Part shown: positions 34,889 to 43,211 of the stretch, piece by piece
How the letters are laid out: each line of letters starts with the position of its first letter
How positions within the stretch are numbered: the first letter of the stretch is position 1
Source of the DNA: Halobacteriovorax sp. HLS
GTDB lineage: Bacteria; Bdellovibrionota; Bacteriovoracia; Bacteriovoracales; Bacteriovoracaceae
NCBI RefSeq assembly: GCF_004006665.1
Contig: NZ_QOCL01000014.1
Location: 558,001-622,000, forward strand
DNA: 64,000 nucleotides
Reading direction: 5' to 3'
Program-made: the position numbers and the translations under genes
The notes under the pieces: model-generated
Told to the model about the DNA's origin: nothing
Database searches by the model: none
What the model saw: the letters and a program-made list of their open reading frames with translations, nothing else

Positions 34889-36606
34889 ATCGAAATGCTA
34901 GACGAACTCTCGTCCATAAAGAGTTCGGGACTAGCATTTTTTTTTGCCTTTTTTTCAGACCTACCACCACCAGACGCATTGGCCACGCCTAGTGTCCTTC
35001 CACTTCTATAAAAAGGGAGCACAACCCCCTTTTCTCCACCAGAATTCCTCTGATCTTTATTCCCATTTTCTTTTGTCCACACGTTAATTTGAATCAAATT
35101 GTCAGGGCCGATATGGATACTTTTCATGACGCTCTTGGCAATCATTCTCTTCTTTTGCAGTTTGAATTTTCTAAATTTCTCAGAGCTGAGTTTCTTAAGG
35201 TTCTCCAAAACAAACTCTGGGTGAATTGTTTCAGGCTCTTCATTAGCAGCTTTGATCTCAAGTTCAGCTATCTGCTCCTGAACTCTCTCAAGCTCTTTTT
35301 CAGAGTCTTTAAGGCGATTTACAATAGCATCAACACTTCCGGCCAAATCACTGCTAGAGATAACATCTATTAATTTGTTGATTTGTCCTTGGAGGCTTTT
35401 CTCTTCTCGCTTTTTAGCCTTTAGCTGCCCCTTGTATTCAGGGGAGGTATGCACAGAAAGCTCTTTAAGAATTTCAATGAAGTCATCTTTAAGTGCTTGA
35501 TTGTTTAGGATACTAAAAAGATGTTTTTTGATCCTTTGTTCAAGCTCAATAGCGGGGTAGCGCTTTATCTGACACTCAGATTTCTTACTATGGCCATAAT
35601 AATAGTGCTTGTTGGTTTTTCCAGTAGCTGACTGACCAAATAGAGGCTGACCACACTCATCACAAGTTAATAGACCTGAAAGAATGAAGTCATGAGTTGC
35701 CTCATGTCTTACAGCTTTATTTGAGTCTAGGATTTTAGCAGCTTTGTTAAAATCAACTTCGCTTACTATTTTTTCCCATGAGGCATCTACAAAGTGATAC
35801 TTTTCAACGGTTTTTAGCTGACTTTGATCTAGCTCTTTATTTTCTTTATTGATTTCTCTTTTCCCCATATAAAATGGGTTCGTAAGAAGTCTATATAAAG
35901 ATGAGTGAGTAAATGGTTTTCCACCGTAGTTGATCCCATTTTTAGAAGTCCATGCCTTGTTATTAATATTGTTATTTTTCAAATACTTCAAAACCTCAGA
36001 GACTTGAGCCGTCTCTAAAAACACCTTGAACATTTTTTTTACAATTCGAGCTTCATCTTTATTAATAACTAATGAACCTGATTGAGTAGGGTGCTTGTCA
36101 AAACCTAAAATGGGAATGCCACCATTTAAAAGTCCCCTCAATGCTCTTGCATGGAAATTGTTTTTAATTCTTTCAGCAGTTAGCTCTCTTTCAAATTGTG
36201 CCAACGCCATAATGATTGTCATAAAGACTTTTCCGGCAGGGCTTGTAGTATCAAAGTCATATTGCAAACAAATAAAATCTGCTCCTAAATCTTCAAGCTC
36301 TTGAACAAAACTAAGAAAATCGGTAACTGATCTACTTAATCTTGAAAGCTCTGTGACAATGACAGTATCAATTTTATTACGTCTTACATCATCCAATAGC
36401 TTTTGATATTCAGGACGATCAGTATTTTTACCAGAAAAAGCTTCGTCTTTATAAATGCCAACAAGCTTCCCCCATTTGTTATTTTCATACCTATTTTTTT
36501 CTTCAATTTTTAGTTTGAGTCGTTGCAACTGAGAAGTAATAGAGCCTTCTTTATTTTTGGCTTGCTCTTCTGTACTTACACGACAATATATTCCAACTTT
36601 TCTCAT
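34789..36606 (-). CDS. Large serine recombinase / integrase
   Basis: A 605-codon open frame. It has an N-terminal resolvase domain with catalytic Ser11 in C-R-V-S-T-E-E-Q and L-S-R-L-S-R near 106, a recombinase domain with a C-D-E-C-G zinc ribbon (about 320-345) and a coiled-coil (about 395-450). It is the likely integrase of the element. The last ~100 nt run antisense through the tmRNA 3' end and the preceding ~50 nt through its terminator, so the true end before integration is uncertain. AGGATTAAGAT precedes the start. Confidence 0.88.
   Translation of the reverse strand: MRKVGIYCRVSTEEQAKNKEGSITSQLQRLKLKIEEKNRYENNKWGKLVGIYKDEAFSGKNTDRPEYQKLLDDVRRNKIDTVIVTELSRLSRSVTDFLSFVQELEDLGADFICLQYDFDTTSPAGKVFMTIIMALAQFERELTAERIKNNFHARALRGLLNGGIPILGFDKHPTQSGSLVINKDEARIVKKMFKVFLETAQVSEVLKYLKNNNINNKAWTSKNGINYGGKPFTHSSLYRLLTNPFYMGKREINKENKELDQSQLKTVEKYHFVDASWEKIVSEVDFNKAAKILDSNKAVRHEATHDFILSGLLTCDECGQPLFGQSATGKTNKHYYYGHSKKSECQIKRYPAIELEQRIKKHLFSILNNQALKDDFIEILKELSVHTSPEYKGQLKAKKREEKSLQGQINKLIDVISSSDLAGSVDAIVNRLKDSEKELERVQEQIAELEIKAANEEPETIHPEFVLENLKKLSSEKFRKFKLQKKRMIAKSVMKSIHIGPDNLIQINVWTKENGNKDQRNSGGEKGVVLPFYRSGRTLGVANASGGGRSEKKAKKNASPELFMDESSSSISIGGGGGNRTRVRIPFYRADYVRSLRLSSVDKTV
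34893..34945 (+). terminator. Terminator of ssrA
   Basis: A long interrupted stem, AAATGCTAG then CGAACTC on the left, pairs with GAGTTCG then CTAGCATTT on the right, followed by a run of T residues (34937-34945). It begins 4 bp after the tmRNA 3' end. It shows that the chromosomal ssrA terminator survived next to the element. Confidence 0.85.
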
Positions 36607-36615
36607 ATCTTAATC

Positions 36616-36864
36616 CTATTTTTTTCTTTTAATAATCATATCAACTTTAAGTCCAATCCCGTTTGCAATTCTCACAAGCTGATTAATTGAAACACCTCTT
36701 TCTGTTCCCCGAAGGGTTTTATTGACATTTTTTCTATCCATACCGATTAAGCGTCCAACTTCTCCTTGAGAGAGGCCTTGCTTTTCCATTTCTGCAAGTA
36801 TCTTTGTAGTAAGCTGCTCCTTTAATTTAGGAACTTCTGTTTCTTCCCAATCTACCACTGTCAT
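36616..36864 (-). CDS. HigA/XRE-type helix-turn-helix regulator
   Basis: An 82-residue DNA-binding protein. The HTH spans about L-S-Q-G-E-V-G-R-L-I-G-M-D-R-K-N-V-N-K-T-L-R, followed by S-I-N-Q-L-V-R-I-A-N-G-I-G, the HigA-like pattern. No toxin gene is adjacent, so it is more likely a regulator of the integrase (9 bp downstream) than an antitoxin. AAGGAGTT precedes the start, and an 11-bp inverted repeat 24 bp upstream is its likely operator. Confidence 0.85.
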   Translation of the reverse strand: MTVVDWEETEVPKLKEQLTTKILAEMEKQGLSQGEVGRLIGMDRKNVNKTLRGTERGVSINQLVRIANGIGLKVDMIIKRKK

Positions 36865-36887
36865 AACTCCTTATCGGTATATTAAGA

Positions 36888-36913
36888 GACTAGCGTGAAT
36901 TATCACGCTAGTC
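36888..36913. promoter_or_regulatory. Inverted repeat, probable operator of the XRE gene
   Basis: A perfect 11-bp inverted repeat (GACTAGCGTGA, four bases, TCACGCTAGTC) lies upstream of the XRE/integrase genes. An XRE dimer commonly binds such sites for autoregulation; the link is inferred from position. Confidence 0.6.
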
Positions 36914-36946
36914 AATGGGTAATAAATAACAAGTAATTATAGTGGG

Positions 36947-37084
36947 TTATGAGGCTTGTGCAGAAAAATTGGGAAAAATTAACTGGCAAAGGTGTTTTAT
37001 TCGCTCTTTGTTTTGATACTCAGAAATTTCAGCTTCCTTAATGATAATTTCAAACTCCTTTATCTTAATTTGTCTCTTCCGCAT
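36947..37084 (-). CDS. Small basic protein of unknown function
   Basis: A 45-codon open frame (stop at 36947) whose Met at 37084 is preceded by AAGAAGG at good spacing. An upstream in-frame Met at 37117 would overlap the end of the preceding gene. It encodes a lysine- and isoleucine-rich peptide (M-R-K-R-Q-I-K-I-K-E-F-E-I-I). No family recognised; it could be chance. Confidence 0.35.
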   Translation of the reverse strand: MRKRQIKIKEFEIIIKEAEISEYQNKERIKHLCQLIFPNFSAQAS

Positions 37085-37097
37085 TTGTGTTGCCTTC

Positions 37098-37424
37098 TTA
37101 GCTTTCTTCTTTTGCATTTAAATCTTTATTTTTCCTAGACTTTAATTCGATCAGTGTTGTTTTTAAGATTTCTTCAATGCTGTCATGATCATTCATTTGA
37201 GATACAACCTTTTTAAGGTATTCCTTAGAATTAAAATGCTCCTTGGCAATTTTGCTTTTATATTGCTTATAGTAGCTTTGATGAAACTTTTGGATGATCC
37301 ACGATGAAAGCTTGGCAGGAGTTATCTTTATACATGTTTCTTTTTTCAATTCATCATACATAGATGAAAGGGCCGTACTGGCCCCCTCATCTAATATAAT
37401 TCTTCCTGATTTTAATTTACTCAT
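37098..37424 (-). CDS. Small helical protein of unknown function
   Basis: A 108-residue, lysine-rich, probably helical protein preceded by GAGGTTAA. The start K-S-G-R-I-I-L-D-E-G-A-S-T-A-L looks like a ribbon-helix-helix-type beginning, which could suit a relaxosome or regulator protein, but the match is weak. It follows the element lipoprotein gene by 6 bp in the same direction. Confidence 0.55.
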   Translation of the reverse strand: MSKLKSGRIILDEGASTALSSMYDELKKETCIKITPAKLSSWIIQKFHQSYYKQYKSKIAKEHFNSKEYLKKVVSQMNDHDSIEEILKTTLIELKSRKNKDLNAKEES

Positions 37425-37430
37425 TTAACC

Positions 37431-38174
37431 TCACTTGATTTTTTTGAAACTAACGTTAACCTTATAGGCTCGGCTTGCTTGGTTTTTACGGCTGCTACTT
37501 GCTGTTGATCCACCGTGATAAAATTTTCTTTTACCGTGGCCAAAACATGAGCCATAACCTAAAAATCCGATCCTGACATCACCGTGGTTGGTATCGGGGA
37601 CAATGGAAAGATAAGCCTCGCTTGATTCCTGAATCATCTCTTCTGAGACCTTAAACTCTGTAGTCATCGAAATTGCAGAATAGTCTATGATTTTTCCTAA
37701 TGGATATAGATTACCTCCAATTTTTACCCGTAGCTTAGTTTCATTCAGGTTATCGGAAAAAATAATGTCGTTCTCGTTCATGCCATCAAAATTTCTGTAT
37801 TTTAAATTACAGCTTCCTGATCGCCTTCGATCCCAGCAAATCCGTCTTTTTAAAAAATCACAATGCCTACAAATCGGGCCGCGTATCTCACACTCTCTAT
37901 CAGTCCAACCTGACGGGTAACTTCGTTGGTAAATGGGACTAAATAATTGAGTTGATACCTTTCCTGTAAAAGTGATGATCAGTGTCTCATTTGCCTTAAG
38001 TTCGGCAATATATTTATCTGATGTTACTAGCTCATTTTCTAATACTGGTTCGTAATAGACTGTAGGTGCCGGTTGTGGATTCTCAACAACCTCATCAGAT
38101 TCTTTATCCCAGTTCTCACCACAGGAAACCAATAGACCAAGGCAGCCGACTATAAGTAATGACTTAAAGAGCAT
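37431..38174 (-). CDS. Lipoprotein of unknown function in the element
   Basis: A 247-residue protein with a lipobox (G-L-L-V-S-C-G). The middle has a cysteine-rich stretch (about 87-122; C-E-I-R, I-C-R-H-C, R-I-C-W, G-S-C-N) that could bind a metal or form disulfides. No family recognised. It follows the glycine-zipper lipoprotein by one base and both probably belong to the conjugation apparatus, for example as pilus or mating-pair accessory proteins (inference). Confidence 0.6.
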   Translation of the reverse strand: MLFKSLLIVGCLGLLVSCGENWDKESDEVVENPQPAPTVYYEPVLENELVTSDKYIAELKANETLIITFTGKVSTQLFSPIYQRSYPSGWTDRECEIRGPICRHCDFLKRRICWDRRRSGSCNLKYRNFDGMNENDIIFSDNLNETKLRVKIGGNLYPLGKIIDYSAISMTTEFKVSEEMIQESSEAYLSIVPDTNHGDVRIGFLGYGSCFGHGKRKFYHGGSTASSSRKNQASRAYKVNVSFKKIK

Positions 38175-38175
38175 A

Positions 38176-38634
38176 TTATTTTTTCTCCTTTTTCAATTCA
38201 CTGTTTGGAATCCATTGGGGTTCTTCTGAAATAATCCAGACTCGATGACCTTCAACAAGCTTTTTGCCTTTGACCTGAGTATCCACCCACTCTGATTCAA
38301 CTACCGGCATAGAAAGGCCCGGCCCATTACCTGTAGAATAATTTTTAGGATAATCAATTCCAAACTTATCAAGATTAAAAAGTGTTTCTCTTCTGGTCTT
38401 TTGATCTCGCTTCTTTAACCCCTTGTGGATGAAGTAGGACGCAATCCCACTTATAGCTCCACCGACGAGTGCTCCTTGTAGGGCACCTTTCCCGCTATTC
38501 TTGTTTAATGATGCTCCTGCTACTGCTCCGGTTGCTGCACCTGTTGATATTCCTAGTGTTAGTGATTCTCTCATTGTTGAACAGCCTGTAGTCATTATGG
38601 CGATGACCATAACTAAAATTGGTACTCTATGCAT
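38176..38634 (-). CDS. Glycine-zipper lipoprotein
   Basis: A 152-residue lipoprotein (lipobox M-T-T-G-C-S). A glycine zipper (about 30-70: G-A-A-T-G-A-V-A-G-A-S and G-A-L-V-G-G-A-I-S-G-I) is characteristic of outer-membrane glycine-zipper proteins. A VirB7-like role is possible because the element has VirB9/VirB10 but no other clear VirB7. AGGAGCATTT precedes the start. Confidence 0.65.
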   Translation of the reverse strand: MHRVPILVMVIAIMTTGCSTMRESLTLGISTGAATGAVAGASLNKNSGKGALQGALVGGAISGIASYFIHKGLKKRDQKTRRETLFNLDKFGIDYPKNYSTGNGPGLSMPVVESEWVDTQVKGKKLVEGHRVWIISEEPQWIPNSELKKEKK

Positions 38635-38708
38635 AAATGCTCCTATCTCTGATTGAGTCTCATTATTGAGTTCGTAAACTAAATAATTTCGACAAGTTGT
38701 AAGGATTT

Positions 38709-38742
38709 GCTTTACCTGTTGTAGGTAACAAACAGGTAAGGC
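38709..38742. repeat. Inverted repeat beside the replication-relaxation gene; oriT candidate
   Basis: GCTTTACCTGTT and AACAGGTAAGGC form a 12-bp inverted repeat with one mismatch around a 10-base loop. It lies 13 bp from the stop of the replication-relaxation-type gene. No T-tract follows on the minus strand, so it does not look like a terminator. A relaxase hairpin at oriT or an operator is possible. Confidence 0.45.
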
Positions 38743-38754
38743 AGAAGATGGCCA

Positions 38755-39498
38755 TTAAAACTCTAGTTTTTGGCCCTTTCTGTTTTTGAAGATGATCTTA
38801 TCTATCAATTTTAGTTCACTTTCTAATTTCAGAAAGTAAAACTTTGGTTCAAGATTTTGATAGTGAAGTTCTTCAAAATGTTTAATTTGTTTGATGATTG
38901 AATCGGTTTTACTGAAGTATAAAACCACATCAACTGCTGAGCTGATGTAATAATCAATCACTAATTGTTCATACCTTGTGGACTTTTTTTCACTCCGTTC
39001 AAATTCAATAGCCCCGTGATAGCGTTCATCGTCGAATTTTATCAGTGCATAACCATCACTATGAAGCTTTACGAACTGACTAGTTAAATCATCGTCAGTG
39101 AAATCTTCAAGACATTGAATTTGATTCTCAGAATAATACTGAAGCACATTTTTAGACTGCTTGAGGGACTCCCCAATATATATGAGGGGGAGATCATGCT
39201 CAATACTGTCACTTTTAAGTTGCTTGCGTATCAAGTCAAGTGGTCTTGATTCCCTTAATTTCTCAATGCCTTTGTCAGTTAAGTGAAAAATCTTTTGAAA
39301 ACGCTTTCCATGATAGAAAGAAGAGAAATCTATAAAGTGATTATTTTCCAACTTTTTTAATCTTTTTCTTAGATTGCACTCTTCACTTGTGGGATAACAA
39401 AACTGTTTGATCTGGGTAACACTTGCGGCCTTATATTTAAATAAAAACAAAAATAGGCAGAAATCCCTATCCGTTAGTTTTATCTTCGCTACTGCCAT
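38755..39498 (-). CDS. Replication-relaxation family-like protein (candidate relaxase-related)
   Basis: A 247-residue protein with a winged-helix-like N-terminus (L-T-D-R-D-F-C-L-F-L-F-L, then S-V-T-Q-I-K-Q-F-C, K-R-L-K-K-L and F-H-L-T-D-K-G) and a C-terminal nuclease-like part. The pattern resembles the replication-relaxation proteins of mobile elements. No classical MOB relaxase motif (three-histidine) is seen, so it is the best candidate for DNA processing. It overlaps the coupling ATPase gene by 32 bp. Confidence 0.6.
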   Translation of the reverse strand: MAVAKIKLTDRDFCLFLFLFKYKAASVTQIKQFCYPTSEECNLRKRLKKLENNHFIDFSSFYHGKRFQKIFHLTDKGIEKLRESRPLDLIRKQLKSDSIEHDLPLIYIGESLKQSKNVLQYYSENQIQCLEDFTDDDLTSQFVKLHSDGYALIKFDDERYHGAIEFERSEKKSTRYEQLVIDYYISSAVDVVLYFSKTDSIIKQIKHFEELHYQNLEPKFYFLKLESELKLIDKIIFKNRKGQKLEF

Positions 39499-40990
39499 TC
39501 TTTTTTTCTTTTTCGTTTTCAGATGCCTTCGTGATCACTTTCTTTTTTTCTCCTTCAACCTTTTCAAGGGCCACCATTGGGCCAAAAAAGGTTTTGGTTT
39601 TACTTTCGTACTCTTTTCCAAGCAGGGCCAATTCAGTTTCTAGTTCATCTTCTGATAAAAATGGTGCCTGAATTTCAGTAAATTTATTGCCACTGGCCCA
39701 GATGCCCCGGCCTTTAATATCAGGTAGATTTAGTGCCATTTTGTTTCCGAGTACTGTCATTGACCCCTGTAGGGTATTCATTTGAAAGCACATTCTCCCA
39801 CCAATGTTTTCTTGAACTTTGGTATCAATTGTTTCCTTGGTAACTTTTTGTGTTGCTAAAATAAGATGTATTCCGGCAGCACGGGATAATTTTGAAAGTT
39901 CATCAGTTAGTTCTCGGGCCTCTGTAATGTATTTCTTCTTAGCAGAGTCTGACTTTACCTTTGTATAAAGAACAGATGCTTCATCAACTCCAATGATAAT
40001 TTTATCCATCTTATCTCGTTTAGGGCTAATCTCTTTCAGTTTATTCTCTTCTAAGTAGTCAAAACGTCTGTCCATTTCATTCCTAAGATTTTTTAAAACA
40101 TTAACGGCGTCCTTTTCCGTTTTGATGACTTTCACGTTGGGTAGGTCTTCAAAAGGCCTCATTTCAACACCTTTTTTTAAATCCAAAAGGTAAAGCTGAA
40201 TGTTATTACTGCCCTTTAAAAGAGAGACCAGTGTTTGCTTGAAGAAAACACTTTTACCGCCACCTGTCGTTCCAGCAATCAACATGTGCGGCAAAGTTGA
40301 AATATCCTGAGTTAAAAAACCTCCTAGTGATTCACCAATTGAAAATGTGTAAGGACTATTTTTACTTTCAGGCATTTCATAGTAGCTGACTTTTTCAGCT
40401 AGTGATTTCTTTGTAAGGCTGAACTCTACAAACTTTGGGTTCTTGCAGGGTCTAATATCTTCTACAATTTGCCCAAGAGCGGTCGTGAGGTCGCTAACTT
40501 TAGATTGATAGCGATCAATTCCGATGCCTTCAGATTTTAAGAAGACCTTGGTTTTATAATCGTCAACCTCAATAACTCGAATAACTTTTGGAGCCGTTCC
40601 GTTGCCTGCTTTTAGCGAAAGAAAGTTAAAATCATTTTGATAAGATTTAATCTTTTTATACTCTCTTGCACCAATCAGAGGAAACGACAAAAACAATGCT
40701 CCTAATGAAAATAGGAGAAAGTATTTTACCCACGATAATTTTACAAAAAATTCTATTACTGTATCAGTAAAGGCAAACGGTAGTATCTTATTAAGAATTA
40801 CCAAAAAATCATAATTGTAGGTTAAAGAGAAAATTATCATTAATGCCAATGTGATATAAAACCATGTCATGGCAGATTTAACTTTTATTTTCTTTATTCC
40901 ATAATATGAAATATCAAAATAGATCATAAATAATTTTCCCAATGCGTCAAACAGCTTTCCGGCCGCTTCGTTACTTTTATCCTTCTTCAT
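39467..40990 (-). CDS. FtsK/SpoIIIE-like coupling ATPase
   Basis: A 507-residue protein with two N-terminal transmembrane helices (about 42-58 and 90-106) and a C-terminal FtsK-like motor. Walker A is at 239-247 (A-G-T-T-G-G-G-K-S) and Walker B near 331-337 (I-I-I-G-V-D-E), followed by A-R-E-L-T-D-E-L and A-T-Q-K. It probably replaces VirD4 as the coupling protein that feeds DNA to the secretion channel. It starts by ATGA overlap with the VirB10 gene. Confidence 0.8.
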   Translation of the reverse strand: MKKDKSNEAAGKLFDALGKLFMIYFDISYYGIKKIKVKSAMTWFYITLALMIIFSLTYNYDFLVILNKILPFAFTDTVIEFFVKLSWVKYFLLFSLGALFLSFPLIGAREYKKIKSYQNDFNFLSLKAGNGTAPKVIRVIEVDDYKTKVFLKSEGIGIDRYQSKVSDLTTALGQIVEDIRPCKNPKFVEFSLTKKSLAEKVSYYEMPESKNSPYTFSIGESLGGFLTQDISTLPHMLIAGTTGGGKSVFFKQTLVSLLKGSNNIQLYLLDLKKGVEMRPFEDLPNVKVIKTEKDAVNVLKNLRNEMDRRFDYLEENKLKEISPKRDKMDKIIIGVDEASVLYTKVKSDSAKKKYITEARELTDELSKLSRAAGIHLILATQKVTKETIDTKVQENIGGRMCFQMNTLQGSMTVLGNKMALNLPDIKGRGIWASGNKFTEIQAPFLSEDELETELALLGKEYESKTKTFFGPMVALEKVEGEKKKVITKASENEKEKKNGSSEDKTNG

Positions 40991-41931
40991 AAGTCTCCTT
41001 TTTTCATGTTGAGAGGTGCCATCAGTGAAATAATAAGATCAACTCCGGCATCTATTGTGACGTAGGGTTTTTCTGCTGATAGCTCCTGTGCTTGTCTAGC
41101 AGCCTCCATATCAGTTACTTTAGAAACCCCGTGGTAAAGTGCATTTTTCATTGTTGCCTTGGGTGTTACAGCACCACTTTCACCAAGGGCCTTCTTTTCG
41201 GTCAAGACCTCTGTCATTCCTGAAACCATACTCAATCCAAGGGTGGTGGCTATTCTGACTCCTGCCGTCCCGTGATAATCACCAAGTATTCCAGAGGAAT
41301 AATCATCAGGATTGAGGGCCTGAGCGTTAATTTCAACTTCCATGCCTGTTGGCAGAATCGCTTTAGCAAACTGGACAAATACTTTTTTACCATGTCCTGA
41401 GTATTTTGCAGTTCCTAGAAGAATAGTGTCGTTTGGCAATTTGCTTCGGCCTTTAAATGAACCACCATAGGGGAGCAAAACTTTAATAAACTGGTTTTGT
41501 TCACGGGTATCAATTCTACTAATTAATTTTCCAATGAAGTTTGTCCCTGTAGGGATTGCGTCTTGATAAGTTGCCAAGTCGGAACGAGATATAATTTGTT
41601 TTGCCATAAGTTTAATATTTGGCATTCTTTTTATACTTCTCGTTTTAACTTTTGATCTACTTTGATCACCAGCCTTTATGCCGCCGCCAATCTTTTTACT
41701 GCCAGTGACTATCTGTTCTGCTTCTTGAAACCTATCCGTATTGATTAGAGATTTATCCACCTTCTTTACAATTGCAGTATTTTCAACCTTACCAAACACT
41801 TGAGCCAAGATAATTGCCGTAATTATAAAGAAAATACTAATAAAGCTTATATTCCTCTTGTTTAGAGTGGACTTACCATCAGATTCAATAATAAAGACAG
41901 ACTTTAAACCTTCTTTTGCTTTTTTAATTAT
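40987..41931 (-). CDS. VirB10-like secretion channel protein, probable ATA start
   Basis: The C-terminal TrbI/VirB10 domain (about G-K-L-I-S-R-I-D onward, with I-L-L-G-T-A and A-K-A-I-L-P-T-G-M) is recognisable. From a TTG at 41808 the protein would lack its inner-membrane anchor. In frame upstream lies a basic segment and a helix S-F-I-S-I-F-F-I-I-T-A-I-I, and the frame is open to ATA at 41931, eight bases after GAGG; no ATG, GTG or TTG lies between. The ATA overlaps the VirB9 stop as ATAA. The start is my inference; at minimum the gene is 40987-41808. Confidence 0.75.
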   Translation of the reverse strand: MIKKAKEGLKSVFIIESDGKSTLNKRNISFISIFFIITAIILAQVFGKVENTAIVKKVDKSLINTDRFQEAEQIVTGSKKIGGGIKAGDQSRSKVKTRSIKRMPNIKLMAKQIISRSDLATYQDAIPTGTNFIGKLISRIDTREQNQFIKVLLPYGGSFKGRSKLPNDTILLGTAKYSGHGKKVFVQFAKAILPTGMEVEINAQALNPDDYSSGILGDYHGTAGVRIATTLGLSMVSGMTEVLTEKKALGESGAVTPKATMKNALYHGVSKVTDMEAARQAQELSAEKPYVTIDAGVDLIISLMAPLNMKKGDL

Positions 41932-42638
41932 AAGAACTGCCTCGAAATGATTAATCTATTTACATCGTCCTTATTGAAAAATTGCAGGGTAAAACCTTCC
42001 TTTTTCTTTAGGTTAAAAAATATGCGCCCCTTTATCCCAAGATTCTTTTCAATCCTTTGGCCAGAAAAAATCAATCTTTGCTCTGGAAGTTTGATCTTCG
42101 AGCGAGTAAGAAACAGGTCAACGTCTTTTATGTTGATTGCGTTCTTGCTATTGTTGAAAAGGCTGAAATCAAGAACATAAAAATTGGGCTTGAGTTCCGT
42201 TACTTTCTCAAGAGAGCAGTTAAGCTTTGATTTTAGCTTAAGACTCTTATTGAGGGTTTTCGCTGACAGCTTAATTTTCTTAGGCTTACTCATCCTCGGT
42301 GATTTCCAAGATACGTTCACAAGATCGTCATAACCGGAGAAATTACCAGCATTTAAAATGAATCCAAAAGTATGGTATTCACCATAAACAAAGAGATTTG
42401 TTTTAACTGGCCCTTGAGGCTGTATGGTAATATCGTTTCCAATAAATTCCACATTGAAGTAATTTTGATTTCCAACCACAACCTTTTTGGGTGTTTCCTT
42501 AAATCTTAATACTGTTGACTGTCCCAACTTCAAATAGATTGTTCTCATCTCCTTTGAAGAAACTTGTATTGTTCTAATATTTCCTGCTAATGCAATTTCT
42601 ACAGTAAAGAGCAAACCTAATAATAAGAATAGTTTCAT
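41928..42638 (-). CDS. VirB9-like secretion channel protein
   Basis: A 236-residue exported protein with a signal peptide (ending E-I-A-L-A-G). The N-terminus resembles VirB9 or secretin-like beta-rich domains (Y-L-K-L-G-Q-S-T-V-L-R-F and I-T-I-Q-P-Q-G-P). A second beta-rich half follows (D-V-D-L-F-L-T-R-S-K-I). It sits between VirB8 and VirB10, the canonical order. GAGGTAAAATAA precedes the start. Confidence 0.7.
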   Translation of the reverse strand: MKLFLLLGLLFTVEIALAGNIRTIQVSSKEMRTIYLKLGQSTVLRFKETPKKVVVGNQNYFNVEFIGNDITIQPQGPVKTNLFVYGEYHTFGFILNAGNFSGYDDLVNVSWKSPRMSKPKKIKLSAKTLNKSLKLKSKLNCSLEKVTELKPNFYVLDFSLFNNSKNAINIKDVDLFLTRSKIKLPEQRLIFSGQRIEKNLGIKGRIFFNLKKKEGFTLQFFNKDDVNRLIISRQFL

Positions 42639-43211
42639 TTATTTTACCTCGTGTTCTATAAGTCCATTGACGTAAAGCCCCAGTGGATTCCACTTGTTGG
42701 GTGAGTCCTTTATTATTTGCAATGAAATTTGGGTCACTGATATAAAAGGGACACCCTTTAGTCGAATAATCCTGTCAAATTGAGATACGACCTCTTTATC
42801 TGTTATTGACACCTTAATGTTGCCAACATATTGGCGATACTCAGGAGTTGGCTTTGAATCCTTCTTTGTTTTGCTTTTTATTAGATTTAAAAAATCAGCA
42901 GTTACAAAGGGGTGGATATTATTCATCATGATATCTTTATCTAGCTTTTCCCATTCGTAATTGGCTTTAATAAAAGCGATTACAAATTTTTCAATCTCAT
43001 TTTTTCCAATATCGGTACTTTTTCTCGTTGAAGAGTACCTTTCAGTATTTTCACCACTCTTTTCTATGACCACAGGTGGAAGTGTTGCTACATAGGCCAA
43101 GATAGAAAGAGTTAAAAGAAGGCATCCAGCTAATGAAAAACATATTACTCTGTAGCTGTGTGTAATCCTATTGAGAGCAAGCCATTGTCCTCTTGCATTT
43201 AAATTACTCAT
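42639..43211 (-). CDS. VirB8-like inner-membrane protein
   Basis: A 190-residue bitopic protein with one transmembrane helix (about 20-45, V-I-C-F-S-L-A-G-C-L-L-L-T-L-S) and a periplasmic domain ending D-S-P-N-K-W-N-P-L-G-L-Y-V-N, which fits VirB8. The ATG at 43211 follows GGAGTAAAAAAG and overlaps the end of the VirB6 gene; an upstream start at 43250 lacks such a site. Confidence 0.78.
   Translation of the reverse strand: MSNLNARGQWLALNRITHSYRVICFSLAGCLLLTLSILAYVATLPPVVIEKSGENTERYSSTRKSTDIGKNEIEKFVIAFIKANYEWEKLDKDIMMNNIHPFVTADFLNLIKSKTKKDSKPTPEYRQYVGNIKVSITDKEVVSQFDRIIRLKGVPFISVTQISLQIIKDSPNKWNPLGLYVNGLIEHEVK

Noticed and set aside
36616-36864. Toxin-antitoxin pair based on the HigA-like protein
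   Set aside because: No HigB-type toxin is encoded on either side; the neighbours are a small basic ORF and the integrase.
38709-38742. Intrinsic terminator after the replication-relaxation gene
   Set aside because: The stem is good but no T-run follows on the minus strand.
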